Origin: JANQIV01 sp050117315
GTDB lineage: Bacteria > Bacteroidota > Ignavibacteria > Ignavibacteriales > Melioribacteraceae
Reading direction: 5' to 3'
DNA: 64,000 nt
NCBI GenBank assembly: GCA_050117315.1
Contig: JASFMY010000004.1
Location: 44,635-108,634 of the forward strand
In this document: in pieces, positions 24,442 through 34,872 of the stretch
Layout of the letters: each line of letters opens with the position of its first letter
How positions within the stretch are numbered: the first letter of the stretch is position 1
Made by a program: the position numbers and the translations under genes
The notes under the pieces: generated by a model
Told to the model about the DNA's origin: nothing
Seen by the model: only the letters and a program-made list of their open reading frames with translations
The model's database searches: none

Positions 24442-25725
24442 ATGGAAACAATAAAAACCAAACTTGCCCGGGAGGCTTTATCAAGAAACCTGTATTATTT
24501 GACATTCAAATCAGATACAATATGGACGAGAATGGGGGCATTTGGAGATGTTGGAAATACAAGGTCCGATAAAACATATCCAACCGTAACTTCATTCTCC
24601 GAAGTACAAAAAAAACAGGTACAGCCAACCGGCAAACTAATAGAAAGATTTACAAATTTTATGCATGACGGCGGTGAAGAAATGCTGATACCGATCATGA
24701 CTCATCTTGTAAAGCCTCCTAATGTCGGTGATAATCAATTGCTTGGAACCGAAGAAGATCCCGATGTATTGTGGTTAAAGACAAGAATAAACGGGGTTTC
24801 AAAATCGACCAATATTCAAACCGGGAAAATGAATGCTCAAAGAATTAATCATCCTGCAGTAAAGAAATCATTGATGAAAGGAGCACATGACAGGTTAGCT
24901 AATTTTATGACAACATGGATTGGTCTTGAACCATATTATACGACCTATCTAGGTTATAGTACAAATATACTCAAAGATATTAAATTAACCAGCAAGTTAG
25001 AAATTACAGAAAAGTACCATCCAAACTTCTTTGTAGCAGGTGCGGGTCGTGTTGAATATGATGAGGATCAAACAAATTATGCAACCAATATAGCTACTGC
25101 CCTAGATACATTAAGTGATTTACCAAGTAAACGTTTTGGGTCCCACACGCTGACATTCATAAGAAAAATGGCTCCGATATTAGGTATTAGAAAATCTTTG
25201 ATAAAAGGTAGATATGGTTATCATGTTATGGCAGGACCTGGACCACTGGCCGATTTAGCGAAAGATGAAGATTGGAAAGAAGCTCAAAAGATTAGAAAAA
25301 GAGGTGATGATAATCCATTAATAACCGGCGACCTTGAAGGATACTTTAATCAATGCTGGGTATGGAGCGATGATAATCAATTTGATGCTAAAATCAGCGG
25401 GGATACAGGTTATAGTTCAGACAGAGGAATTGTAAACTACGGCAATGCGGATCAACTAGAAAATAACCAGACAACAACGAACAGACACCTAATTTCGGTG
25501 TACGGTCAAAGCGCAATAACTCAAGGTATAAGCCAGGCCCTGGATTTTATGGATGAAAATTATGACTACGGAAGAAAGAAATCCGAAGCTTGCGAAATGC
25601 TTACCGGATTTCAATTAGCAAATATATGGGATGTTGACGGTGTAATTAAAAATAAAAATACACTATATAAAAATCAGAGCAGCATGGTAATTTCTGTGTG
25701 GTCAGATGGCGAACCAACAATTTAG
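24442..25725 (+). CDS. major capsid protein (N4-gp56/DUF4043-type)
   Basis: 427 residues with ATG after TTGGGGGAAA. The block from LLGTEEDPDVLWLKTRING to QTGKMNAQRINHPAVK and then AHDRLANFM resembles the N4-gp56 family coat signature (loop with glycines, then Q/R-rich helix). Position after the scaffold and portal genes agrees. The protein would form the HK97-fold shell. The C-terminal end reads MVISVWSDG. Confidence 0.8.
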   Translation: METIKTKLAREALSRNLYYLTFKSDTIWTRMGAFGDVGNTRSDKTYPTVTSFSEVQKKQVQPTGKLIERFTNFMHDGGEEMLIPIMTHLVKPPNVGDNQLLGTEEDPDVLWLKTRINGVSKSTNIQTGKMNAQRINHPAVKKSLMKGAHDRLANFMTTWIGLEPYYTTYLGYSTNILKDIKLTSKLEITEKYHPNFFVAGAGRVEYDEDQTNYATNIATALDTLSDLPSKRFGSHTLTFIRKMAPILGIRKSLIKGRYGYHVMAGPGPLADLAKDEDWKEAQKIRKRGDDNPLITGDLEGYFNQCWVWSDDNQFDAKISGDTGYSSDRGIVNYGNADQLENNQTTTNRHLISVYGQSAITQGISQALDFMDENYDYGRKKSEACEMLTGFQLANIWDVDGVIKNKNTLYKNQSSMVISVWSDGEPTI

Positions 25726-25777
25726 TTGGTGATTTAGTTACAATAAATAAAAATAATTAATAAAAAGTGAGAATTAC

Positions 25778-26104
25778 ATGGGACTAAAACATATAAATAA
25801 TATGAGAGAAGTTGATACCCAGGCGTGGTATCAGAATTTCGGAATGGAATTCGAAGATGCAAAGGAATATGACGGCTGTCATATTTTAAGAGGATTGAAA
25901 CCGGATGGGACTCAAATATTTTATGCAGAATTGTTATACAGCGGTACAACAGAACCGGATTTTACAAAGTTAGCTAAAGTACCTGAACATTCAAAAATTT
26001 ATGCATCAAAAATGACATTACCTACAGTATATGTCCGCAAGACCATTTCAAATCCTGCAGTAAAAACAGATTGGGCAAAATTTGAAGGGACAATGTTAAC
26101 ATAG
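25778..26104 (+). CDS. hypothetical head protein, 108 aa
   Basis: Placed just after the coat gene in the same transcript. Small alpha/beta composition, no Cys cluster. Possibly a capsid decoration or completion protein by position. ATG follows AAAAAGTGAGAATTAC. Confidence 0.5.
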   Translation: MGLKHINNMREVDTQAWYQNFGMEFEDAKEYDGCHILRGLKPDGTQIFYAELLYSGTTEPDFTKLAKVPEHSKIYASKMTLPTVYVRKTISNPAVKTDWAKFEGTMLT

Positions 26105-26167
26105 GTTATAGGGTGGGGGAATATCTCCCCCTTGACCATTTAATAAAATTAACAAAAGGTATTTGTT

Positions 26168-26848
26168 ATGGAAAAAATTAAAACTGTGTTTGTAAAGATT
26201 TTACTCCCTGTACCAAAATTTTTGGAAAGGGGAAACGGGCATTATTTAAGTAATGCTAAAGATATTATATACGAAGATTTACAAAAGGGTGAATATATCG
26301 AATTACCTGAAGATGTTGCACTAGGCCGGGTTAAAGCAAATCCAAGAAGGTATGAGCTTTATGAAGGTAAAAATATACCCGAAGGTGCAAGATTACTTGA
26401 AAAAGGTGTCTTGAGTTCTTCCAGAATACCGCAGGTGACTGATACGGTACTTAAGTTGAATAAAGGAGTTTATAAAACCGGAAAAGAAAAGGATACCCGA
26501 GACGGTATACAGGCGAACAAAGTGAAAGAAACACAAAAGGTTATCACTGATGCATCAACGGATGATGTTGAAACGGAAACGGCAAAAAATAATGTGATTA
26601 TTGAAAATATAGACACCGCTGCTTATGCAAATAAAGGTGATAATGAAAAATTGAGTGAAGATCATAAAATCCTTGTTGAGGAATTAGGCGATGAGGATGT
26701 AGAATTTACTCAATCATTTCTTGAAAGATTTGTGGAAAAGCCTAATGTTCTCAGGGCTATTGCAAATATATCGAAGGTAAAATATCACCATAAAGCGGGA
26801 CCGGAAAAAATTATTGATGCAATACTTGATAAAGTACATAAAAGTTAA
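26168..26848 (+). CDS. hypothetical protein, HeH/LEM-like C-terminus, 226 aa
   Basis: The N-terminal 80 residues look like a small beta domain (KILLPVPKFLERG to PRRYELYEG). A charged linker follows. The last 30 residues (VLRAIANISKVKYHHKAGPEKIIDAILDKV) form a helix-extended-loop-helix pattern found in phage DNA-binding or head proteins. Located between coat and connector genes; could be a head fibre or DNA-contact protein. The call is tentative. Confidence 0.5.
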   Translation: MEKIKTVFVKILLPVPKFLERGNGHYLSNAKDIIYEDLQKGEYIELPEDVALGRVKANPRRYELYEGKNIPEGARLLEKGVLSSSRIPQVTDTVLKLNKGVYKTGKEKDTRDGIQANKVKETQKVITDASTDDVETETAKNNVIIENIDTAAYANKGDNEKLSEDHKILVEELGDEDVEFTQSFLERFVEKPNVLRAIANISKVKYHHKAGPEKIIDAILDKVHKS

Positions 26849-26850
26849 TC

Positions 26851-27483
26851 ATGGCTGGTGAACGAAGCAACATATTAGCGGGTAATGTTTATAACAATAT
26901 TGAAGGGTATGGAATTAGAAATATTTCCATACCTAATATTTATTCAAAACTTACACAGGCGCAAAATTATATTATCAGTGAAGCAATGCCTATTGAGATA
27001 TTTGAGGTTACGACAGTAAAAGACCATGAAGAATATCTTCTTGAATTTAACGATTCAACAATAGAATTGAAGATCAGAAAAATAATCAATCCTTCAGCAT
27101 GGAGAGAAAAAATAATTACATGTGACCTTAATGAATTTGAAGAATTAAAAAGAGAAAATTTTATTTACAGACAACCGGTAAAAGCAATAATAATTAAAGG
27201 TGTGCTGCATTTAATACCGGCCCCGGGTGAGTCTGATTTGAAAATAAAATTGTATGCAATGTTAACCGGATCAAATATAAATACAAAGATTAATAAAGAA
27301 ACTGATCCAATATTAAAAACATTTTGGGATGATGCTCTTGAATACTACGCTACAGAAAAATCAGTACCGGTAAAAGAAAGAGCATACTGGAATCAAAAAT
27401 TTTTAAATGCATTAACTGATAATACAGATAAAGGACATAATATACTGCCAATGCCTTCTAAAGACAGCAGGAATTATTGGTAG
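26851..27483 (+). CDS. putative head-tail connector protein, 210 aa
   Basis: ATG 2 bases after the preceding stop. The pattern of a structured N-terminal helix region, central EFNDSTIELKIRK strand pair, and C-terminal AYWNQKFLNAL helix recalls phage adaptor proteins that dock under the portal. It is the first of three consecutive proteins of this general type. Confidence 0.5.
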   Translation: MAGERSNILAGNVYNNIEGYGIRNISIPNIYSKLTQAQNYIISEAMPIEIFEVTTVKDHEEYLLEFNDSTIELKIRKIINPSAWREKIITCDLNEFEELKRENFIYRQPVKAIIIKGVLHLIPAPGESDLKIKLYAMLTGSNINTKINKETDPILKTFWDDALEYYATEKSVPVKERAYWNQKFLNALTDNTDKGHNILPMPSKDSRNYW

Positions 27484-27487
27484 GATA

Positions 27488-27516
27488 AAGTTACAAGTTT
27501 GCAAGTTAACAAGTTG
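27488..27516 (+). repeat. CAAGTT-type intergenic repeat
   Basis: AGTTACAAGTTTGCAAGTTAACAAGTTG, with three regular CAAGTT units, fills the gap after the gene ending at 27483. Confidence 0.55.
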
Positions 27517-27530
27517 AAAGAGAATTATTA

Positions 27531-28166
27531 ATGGCTACACCTAAATTTGATAGTATATGTATTGAGTTTATGAGCCGTATTGCAGATAAGTTTGTTTCTT
27601 CATTTACTGCAGGAAGCGGAGATATGCCGGAAGGAATAATACTTGAGAATAAAAAATATATTGAAAGTTATATAAATAAATCGATGTTCATCCTTTTTAA
27701 CAACTATTGGGAAGCAGTAAAGGGAGATATACAATTATTTAAACAAATATTTCCTGAATTAATTTCAGTACCTACCGATGTGGTTGAATTTGATTCAGGG
27801 AAATATACAATTGATAATCCATACAAAAATTTTTTTAGGTTGGTTGGCGCTATTACAGAAGATAAAAAATATATAACCGTGACAGATGTTAATAAATATA
27901 CAATCCTAATAAGTGAATTGTATGAAGAAATTGACGCTGATGAATCTAATCCAAGAATTTTTCAAATCGGTGAAAACAAACTTGAAATATTTCCAGATAC
28001 GATTGAATCAGCAATTATAATATATCTCAAACAACCGTTAAACCCTGAAGACGGCAGTTTTATTGAACAGAACGGTAATTATGATAGTCCTTTTAATCTA
28101 CAATGGAATTCCAAAATAGCTGAAATAGCTGAAAAGTTATATAAAACAGACAGACAAGAGGTATAA
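27531..28166 (+). CDS. putative connector/tail accessory protein, 211 aa
   Basis: Tyr-rich soluble protein with alternating helices and strands and DSPFNLQWNSKIAEIAEKLY at the end. The position and style match the second of the portal-proximal adaptor proteins. The stop is immediately followed by the next ATG (28167). Confidence 0.5.
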   Translation: MATPKFDSICIEFMSRIADKFVSSFTAGSGDMPEGIILENKKYIESYINKSMFILFNNYWEAVKGDIQLFKQIFPELISVPTDVVEFDSGKYTIDNPYKNFFRLVGAITEDKKYITVTDVNKYTILISELYEEIDADESNPRIFQIGENKLEIFPDTIESAIIIYLKQPLNPEDGSFIEQNGNYDSPFNLQWNSKIAEIAEKLYKTDRQEV

Positions 28167-29051
28167 ATGTTAGGAAAAGATTTTACCTTAAAAGAAACAA
28201 GGAATATTATTCTACAATGGGTTAAAGAATTAGACCAAGTGAAAATAGAAAGAAAACTTGTGAATAAATTTATAAATATGGCTGTTACGGACACCGCGGA
28301 AATATTAGGACTTGCAGAATTAGAACCATATGGTGAGACAGCAATATTAAACAATGTTAATTCATCTGTAAATTCATATTCGGAAGGTGTTGTAACCGAA
28401 GCAACATATTCGAACACAACAAAATCAATAGAAAAATCACCACATTCGTTAACAACGAATCATATAGGAAGAAGAATAGTTTTTTGGAGCACTACATCCA
28501 ATATAGCCATTGGCCAAATAGTTTCAATTCCAGATGAAAATAATTTTACTGTAAATATAGCAGTTGGCAGTGATATGAGTTCAGTAAATTATTCTATTTT
28601 TAGCGAACATAGTGTTGACAGCCTTGATATTTCGGATTTAAGAATAAATCAAACTAGGAAATTAACAGATAGTGTAAATGGATTGATATTACCAACTACC
28701 GATACCAAATTTGATAATTTATCAGAATTTGATGAAAAGAGTGATAACATATATTGGTATAGACACGGTGAAAAATTACTTCTTCATAAAGGAGCAAATA
28801 TTTCAGGTTACGGAGAAATTACACTTCATTATTTTAGATATCCATACAGAGCCACAATTGACAGTGACTATTTAGATATAAGAGATCAATTTATACCCGG
28901 ATTAGTAATTCCAAAAGTTAAGAATTATGTATTAGAACATTTGGGAATAGAACCCTCAGAAAAATTAATCGAACAAATCAATAGTCGAACTGAAAAGATA
29001 AGAAATTTGAATATTGCTGAAAAAGCATCATTAAATAAAAAAGAGTCTTAA
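28167..29051 (+). CDS. putative connector protein, 294 aa
   Basis: Zero spacing to the preceding gene. An N-terminal helical region (residues 1-50) is followed by a beta-rich insert and then YWYRHGEKLLLHKGANISGY and ITLHYFRYP, a pattern typical of phage gp4-like adaptor proteins. Ends in charged helices. It should act in the neck beneath the portal. Confidence 0.5.
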   Translation: MLGKDFTLKETRNIILQWVKELDQVKIERKLVNKFINMAVTDTAEILGLAELEPYGETAILNNVNSSVNSYSEGVVTEATYSNTTKSIEKSPHSLTTNHIGRRIVFWSTTSNIAIGQIVSIPDENNFTVNIAVGSDMSSVNYSIFSEHSVDSLDISDLRINQTRKLTDSVNGLILPTTDTKFDNLSEFDEKSDNIYWYRHGEKLLLHKGANISGYGEITLHYFRYPYRATIDSDYLDIRDQFIPGLVIPKVKNYVLEHLGIEPSEKLIEQINSRTEKIRNLNIAEKASLNKKES

Positions 29052-29057
29052 ACCATA

Positions 29058-31514
29058 ATGGAAAAATTTACACATACATTTAATAATTTTACCGGTACTG
29101 TGAGCAATAAAAATACTGAAGGAGTAAATGGTTCAAAAAGGATATTAAATTTTGAAATTCATAAAAAACCCGGAGTATTGACATTAAGACCAAAATACAT
29201 GTTGAAATATGAAGCCCCTTCGATTAATGATGAGGTTTTATTTGACAGAATAAAAGACTTGGAATATATAACGTTTGAAAATTTTGCCGACAAGAGCATT
29301 GAAAACCAGGAAATGGAAGTTACTTGTGAAATTCAAAAAGGTGAAATTACAGCTTTAGATGGAAGCGGTATAGAGGATACTATACCAACATTGTTATTTT
29401 GGATAAGACCATATTTTAGAGGTTACTGGATTGATGGTTGGGAATGGTTAAATAAAATTGTTATTACTAAAACTGTAAGTGAACCTGATGAAACATATAA
29501 ATCAAAAATTGATATTTACGGTGAGCTTGGAGATATAAGACAATGGACTGTTTATAATAAAACTAAAGGTAATATTTCTCAAGTAATTGATTATAAAGAA
29601 GCCGAAGGCGGGAATACTACAATTCATCATACATTATTTAATAATAATTGGGAAGATGGCGATATCATCTATCTTTTCAAAAATTATTTTTCATCAGATT
29701 TTATGAATTATAATTTCATTGCCGATGAATATGAAATAAATTTCCATACTGTTGTAAATGATTTAAGAATTAGTTTCGGTAGTGAGAAATATAGATTAGC
29801 TGCAGGAATAGGGTATAGAAATAAATATTTTAAAGTGAAAGGTTTTGGTTTTAGTGTTCACCCGGATATTGATAATGAAGAAACATTAACAAATTTTTCA
29901 AATATATCAAGAATAATCTTTGATCCATATACACTATATCCGGGAACCGGAGAATACGGATTAAAGCTTGTTAAATTGTCGAACGGGAATTTACCTGCCG
30001 GTGATTATCAATTTAAACTAATAGGAGTTATAGACAGCTCTAATAAATTATTACTTGCTGAAAATAAAATTACCGTAAGCGGGAGTTATAATATTGCAGT
30101 TTATCCTTATGCAAGACTTGGAAACCACAATAAAAGGATTACTGATTTGGAAGTTTATTTTTCTTCTGACGGTAAAGCATTTTATTTATTTAATAATTAT
30201 AATATTTCCGAAACAGAGTTTTCACCAACAGATTATATAATTAATGAAGACGGCCAGTTAATTTTAGAATCTGTCGACTCTATCGAATTATATACAAATG
30301 AAGATGCAGCTAGTAAAGATTCAGAAACAGATTCAGTTGGATTATGGAAAATATGGCGAGGAACATTTTTACCTGGAACAGTTGAAAGTGTAAACGACGG
30401 CTATGAAAGTTCATATTCGATAAAATACACAAACAGAACAATTTTACCATATGAAACAACAGGTATTCAACATGAAGTTTATGATGTAAAAGAATTAACT
30501 GACTATACTATAACTTTCGATGCAAAATCAGATATTTATAGAACTTTAGAACTGTTTTTTCTCGGAAATTCATATTTTTATGTTGGTCAACCGAAGGTTG
30601 TTGTTGATGTAAAAAATATATGGACTAACATACAAATCACGTTAACAACTCCAAAATTCACAAGTGAAATTTATAAATACCTTGTAATAATTGCTAACGA
30701 TCTAACTTCAGACAGTACCTTTCAAATTGACAATATGTCAATAAAAGAAAAATCCAATTCAATTTTAACAGACGATACTGCAGCGGAGGAATCAATTAAA
30801 AGCAGACTAGGTTATACACCTACAAAAAATATAGTGTCAAGCTGGGATCAAGCATTAATATTAAACGGGAAAACATTTCTCGTAAATCCTGTAATAGATG
30901 AGGAAAGATTTATAAACTATATTTTCAGATCGCATATATCATCAGATTCAGTTATGTATGATGTGATTACTTCACAGAATCGAATTAATTTGGAAAAGTT
31001 TGACGGTGATTTCTTAGTAGGAGTATTTAAAACAAATGAAAAAGATTTAGCAATTTTAAAAAATAACAGTGTTACCATAATTGATCCTGAAACAGGATAC
31101 GAAAGGTTATCAGATAAAACTATAGGCTGCATTTCTAAAGCAAGTATTCAAAATAATTTTTGGTGTGATAAACAAGATGCTTTTGGAATAATCAACGGAA
31201 CTATAACTAATTTAACCGAAGATACAATACGCGATAAGTTAAATAATTCTGAAGAAAAGGAAAAGATATATTCAGTAATCGATAGGTACGGAACTTATAG
31301 AATACGATTGTATGATATCAATACCGAATGGATTTACACAAAATTAGGATGGATAGAGCAAAGTAAGGATATTTTTCCGAAAATTTATAGGGAAGGCGTG
31401 GGAAGAATTGTTTGGTTTATGGATGAGGAAGGTAATATTTATTCTGAACCGGAAACAATAGAAGAAATAATTGGATACGGAACAAAGTATGGTGCAGCTA
31501 ATCAAGAGTTTTAG
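29058..31514 (+). CDS. putative tail/neck protein with carbohydrate-binding-like insert, 818 aa
   Basis: The start FNNFTGTVSNKNTEGVNGSKRILNFE to KKPGVLTLRPKY is like the opening of podovirus tail-hub proteins that contact the connector (P22 gp10-like by position). The middle (about residues 400-570) has the beta-sandwich character of a carbohydrate-binding module, including YDVKELTDYTITFDAKS, LDITNDLT-type strands and DNMSIKEKSN. The C-terminal third has repeated strand pairs. No signal peptide, unlike the next two genes. Confidence 0.55.
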   Translation: MEKFTHTFNNFTGTVSNKNTEGVNGSKRILNFEIHKKPGVLTLRPKYMLKYEAPSINDEVLFDRIKDLEYITFENFADKSIENQEMEVTCEIQKGEITALDGSGIEDTIPTLLFWIRPYFRGYWIDGWEWLNKIVITKTVSEPDETYKSKIDIYGELGDIRQWTVYNKTKGNISQVIDYKEAEGGNTTIHHTLFNNNWEDGDIIYLFKNYFSSDFMNYNFIADEYEINFHTVVNDLRISFGSEKYRLAAGIGYRNKYFKVKGFGFSVHPDIDNEETLTNFSNISRIIFDPYTLYPGTGEYGLKLVKLSNGNLPAGDYQFKLIGVIDSSNKLLLAENKITVSGSYNIAVYPYARLGNHNKRITDLEVYFSSDGKAFYLFNNYNISETEFSPTDYIINEDGQLILESVDSIELYTNEDAASKDSETDSVGLWKIWRGTFLPGTVESVNDGYESSYSIKYTNRTILPYETTGIQHEVYDVKELTDYTITFDAKSDIYRTLELFFLGNSYFYVGQPKVVVDVKNIWTNIQITLTTPKFTSEIYKYLVIIANDLTSDSTFQIDNMSIKEKSNSILTDDTAAEESIKSRLGYTPTKNIVSSWDQALILNGKTFLVNPVIDEERFINYIFRSHISSDSVMYDVITSQNRINLEKFDGDFLVGVFKTNEKDLAILKNNSVTIIDPETGYERLSDKTIGCISKASIQNNFWCDKQDAFGIINGTITNLTEDTIRDKLNNSEEKEKIYSVIDRYGTYRIRLYDINTEWIYTKLGWIEQSKDIFPKIYREGVGRIVWFMDEEGNIYSEPETIEEIIGYGTKYGAANQEF

Positions 31515-31570
31515 TTTGAGATGGGGAGAAACGTAGAATAGGAGATTTGAATTTATAAAATGGGGGTGAA

Positions 31571-32077
31571 ATGAAATTATTCTATTTTTTTATTTTAATA
31601 ATACTAATACCACAGTTTTTAACAGCGCAGTTTGCAAAACCCAAAAGCTTAACTAAACACTACGAACTTAGAAAGTATGAACAAGACGTTAGAGTAAATG
31701 CAGTTGAATTAAATGATGATAAAGATAAGCTTGATTCGCTGATACATGCTTTAACAGCGCAAACTGATCCCAAACAATTACAATTTATTGAATGTAAAGA
31801 TACTTCTATTGTAGTAGACACTACATTACTGCTTTTGTCATTATCAGATAATATGAGCGGCCAAGGACAATTTACAGGAACTTCTGAAATTGACAGTGTT
31901 GGTATTGCCGCATTAGATAGCTTGGATATTGTACTTGCAACACCATATACAGAAAGTGTAAATGTTAATGACTATTTAAGTGTTTATATCAAGGGGAATT
32001 ATTTATACGTTAGAAGACCAGCAGGCGGCACAACAGACCTTAAGTATAATTGGATTTGGATAAGGAAATATCAATGA
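31571..32077 (+). CDS. secreted hypothetical protein in the tail module, 168 aa
   Basis: GGGGGTG lies upstream of the ATG. Residues 1-20 are a Sec signal peptide (KLFYFFILIILIPQFLTAQ), again with Gln at the expected mature end. The mature region has a charged helix (residues 30-65), then a beta-rich part (DSVGIAALDSLDIVLATPY) that looks trimer- or fibre-like. It overlaps the following secreted gene by 4 bases, so the pair is co-translated. Phage tail proteins normally lack signal peptides. Confidence 0.6.
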   Translation: MKLFYFFILIILIPQFLTAQFAKPKSLTKHYELRKYEQDVRVNAVELNDDKDKLDSLIHALTAQTDPKQLQFIECKDTSIVVDTTLLLLSLSDNMSGQGQFTGTSEIDSVGIAALDSLDIVLATPYTESVNVNDYLSVYIKGNYLYVRRPAGGTTDLKYNWIWIRKYQ

Positions 32078-34872
32078 GAATTAAAGCAATAATTTATTTA
32101 ATTCTACTAATAATAAATTTTACAATGGCTCAAATCTCTGAACCTAATTGGATAAGATTGCACAGAGAAAATCTTCTTGGAAGTGGCGGTAAAATCCAAA
32201 GTGATTGGTTATTTCATCTTGACACGCTTCATATTTTGGGCTTAAGTGCTAATACAAATAGTGTTATTCATCCAAAATATAAGCTTACAAATAGTAACAT
32301 ATTTTGGAGAAATTTATGGAAAATTGATTCAACACATTTGTTTGTAACGGAAAATTTGTTTGGACTTAATCAACCTAGTCTAGGAGAATGGACTACAAAT
32401 GAAAGTGTATCTAGGCATTCATTGTTATCAGCTGATAAAAAAACATGGGGATCAATATGTGAGGTGAAAAAAGATAGCTTAGTGTATATATGGTTAGTTG
32501 ATAATGATATTGATCACAAAATTCTAGGATATAATGAAAATGGTGTTTTTTCTTGGACCGAGTATACAAACTTATCATCTGAATTTATGGGACAAATGGA
32601 TAAAAGTACATGTTCACGAGCGTTTGCATATAGAGATTCTTTTTTCATTAGAACCATGCATGGAGGAGTTGCTTATAACCCTAGCATTCGATCCTGGACA
32701 GCTCAAGGTTTTGCTGTATATAATTATGAAGTAGGTGCTATTAATTCTAATATAGTTTTATTTGGGGATAATGATACCACTCTTTATTCTGAATCTGGAT
32801 CAAATGGTACAATACTCAATAACGATTGGTTATTAGAGGTAGACTCTTTAAATGATAAGTATTATATATGGGCATGGCAAGTTGATATAGGATCGTCTGT
32901 AGATTATGATAGTATAACTGTTTTATATGAAATCAATTCAACGGCTTTAGATTCAATAGTATATAATAATGGTAATAGAATATATGGTTTCCAAGAAGTA
33001 TGGAGAGATATTGAATCGTTAGGTTACCCCTATAAAATGTGGAATAGAGATGGATACTTATGGTGTGCAATAGCAAATGATGTTGATCATAATGTTAATT
33101 TATTAAAATGGGATGGGATTACCATGGAAATTGTTGATTTGCCTGAATCCCATATTGATAGCGCTGAAGTTGTAGGAGTATATCCTTATGATTCGAATAA
33201 TATAATTATGACAATCCAAGATTATGATCACATTGAAAGTATTGATTCGATACATTTTGGCTATCAATTTAAACCAAATGTTTCAAGTGTTGATACTTTT
33301 TTACTTCCAACTGCAGAACTGGGATTGATGAATACTATTGACTATTATAATGGAAATTTATTTGTTGGATACACAACTTATCCAACAGGTTATATTAATG
33401 ATGCTCCCGACGGGAATGATTATGATGCTAAAACCGAAAGTATGTTTTATGCAAAATTTGATTTTGGAATAATATCTTTATTACAGCCACAAAATGAAAA
33501 AGCATATATTCCAGGTGATACTATTAATATATCATGGTTAGCTTCACAGGATACAATTGAAATATTGATTTTAGGTGATACAATTACAGTATCCGGTACT
33601 GAATATAATTATGAGGTACCTGATACAAGCGGGACTTTTATTTTGACTGCAAGGTTAAAAAATCTACCGGGACAATTTGATTACAGAACATTTATAGTAA
33701 AATCTAATATATTTTTGGAAGTAGTAACAAACGTAGACGCGGATAAATTAACAATTGTAAATGAAGTTTCGAAAACGATAAATATTTCTCTATTATCAAA
33801 TGGTGTTGATTCTGTAAGATTTTATTGGTCAGAAGATACTACAGGCGGAGTTTGGAATTTATTAGAAGGTTCATATTCAATAACAGATGATAGCGGGATA
33901 GATACATCGGTAATTGAGTGGTCAGTAAAGGGAATTCCCAAAGTTGAAGATAGTTTATTTGTTAAAGTAGAACAGATTGCAGATACAAATATTCATAGTT
34001 TAAAACCACCAAAATCTGGTGTAATAGTTGAAGCAGGACATACCGGAATAGACAAAAGAGTTTGTTGGGGTTCAGTAAATGATAATTTACCATATTCCCA
34101 AAATTGGTGTTTAGATTTATGTTGTAAATGGTGTACTGTGAACTGGTATAAAGGAAGTTTTAGATTAAATTCTGGCAATTCAGTTGGAAATATAATTGGT
34201 AAACTTCCAGCTACAGTGTCAGAATATAAAACAAATCAAAAGAAATGTTCGGAACTATGGGCTGGTGATAGTGACGCTAATAAATATTATTATATTGACG
34301 AAAGCCAAAATGTTATTAAAACACAGATAGAAAGGGAAGTAGCTTTGAGATCTTTGGGGATTTATAAAAATGGCAATTTTACATGGAATGGTTATTCATG
34401 GTATGTGTCGGGTAATGCTTTATATGTTGATGATTTGGTCAATGGTGTTGATAGCCTTATTGTTTTCAATTTTGAAGCTTATACTGACGATGCTGGAGGT
34501 TATGGTTATAAACATTTTCTAGGAGATGTATCGGTTGCTTTTTTGATATTTGATGATCAAGATATAGGTAGTCAGACAAAACCAAATCCTTTTAGACCAG
34601 ATGGAAGTTTAATCCCATTAACAGAGGATGAAATGAAGAGTTATATTGATACTCTTGCAAATCAGGGTGAACAAGTAAAATTTATTACAATTTTATATGG
34701 TCGTGGTTTTCCAGGCGATGCTATTCTTATAGTTGATGTAGATTTTGTAGGAAATGCCCATGATAAAAGTTCAATTTCAGTTTCAGATTCATTTGTACTA
34801 ACATCAGGTACAGTGACTCGCACAATATTTAGAGGTTATATTCCTCAAAAGATATTGGAGTTAAGAAATTAA
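32074..34872 (+). CDS. large secreted protein with beta repeats, 932 aa
   Basis: ATG at 32074 follows AAGGAAATATCA and is coupled to the preceding gene; the longer upstream frame is not needed. Residues 1-20 (MRIKAIIYLILLIINFTMAQ) are a signal peptide. The first half suggests a propeller-like series of beta strands. The middle is Ig-like (SLLQPQNEKAYIPGDTINISW, then IVKSNIFLEV). A Cys-rich block CLDLCCKWCTVNW near residue 690 and a long C-terminal domain follow. Could be a receptor-binding tail protein displayed after export, or a surface protein of the lysogen. No enzymatic motif is seen. Confidence 0.6.
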   Translation: MRIKAIIYLILLIINFTMAQISEPNWIRLHRENLLGSGGKIQSDWLFHLDTLHILGLSANTNSVIHPKYKLTNSNIFWRNLWKIDSTHLFVTENLFGLNQPSLGEWTTNESVSRHSLLSADKKTWGSICEVKKDSLVYIWLVDNDIDHKILGYNENGVFSWTEYTNLSSEFMGQMDKSTCSRAFAYRDSFFIRTMHGGVAYNPSIRSWTAQGFAVYNYEVGAINSNIVLFGDNDTTLYSESGSNGTILNNDWLLEVDSLNDKYYIWAWQVDIGSSVDYDSITVLYEINSTALDSIVYNNGNRIYGFQEVWRDIESLGYPYKMWNRDGYLWCAIANDVDHNVNLLKWDGITMEIVDLPESHIDSAEVVGVYPYDSNNIIMTIQDYDHIESIDSIHFGYQFKPNVSSVDTFLLPTAELGLMNTIDYYNGNLFVGYTTYPTGYINDAPDGNDYDAKTESMFYAKFDFGIISLLQPQNEKAYIPGDTINISWLASQDTIEILILGDTITVSGTEYNYEVPDTSGTFILTARLKNLPGQFDYRTFIVKSNIFLEVVTNVDADKLTIVNEVSKTINISLLSNGVDSVRFYWSEDTTGGVWNLLEGSYSITDDSGIDTSVIEWSVKGIPKVEDSLFVKVEQIADTNIHSLKPPKSGVIVEAGHTGIDKRVCWGSVNDNLPYSQNWCLDLCCKWCTVNWYKGSFRLNSGNSVGNIIGKLPATVSEYKTNQKKCSELWAGDSDANKYYYIDESQNVIKTQIEREVALRSLGIYKNGNFTWNGYSWYVSGNALYVDDLVNGVDSLIVFNFEAYTDDAGGYGYKHFLGDVSVAFLIFDDQDIGSQTKPNPFRPDGSLIPLTEDEMKSYIDTLANQGEQVKFITILYGRGFPGDAILIVDVDFVGNAHDKSSISVSDSFVLTSGTVTRTIFRGYIPQKILELRN

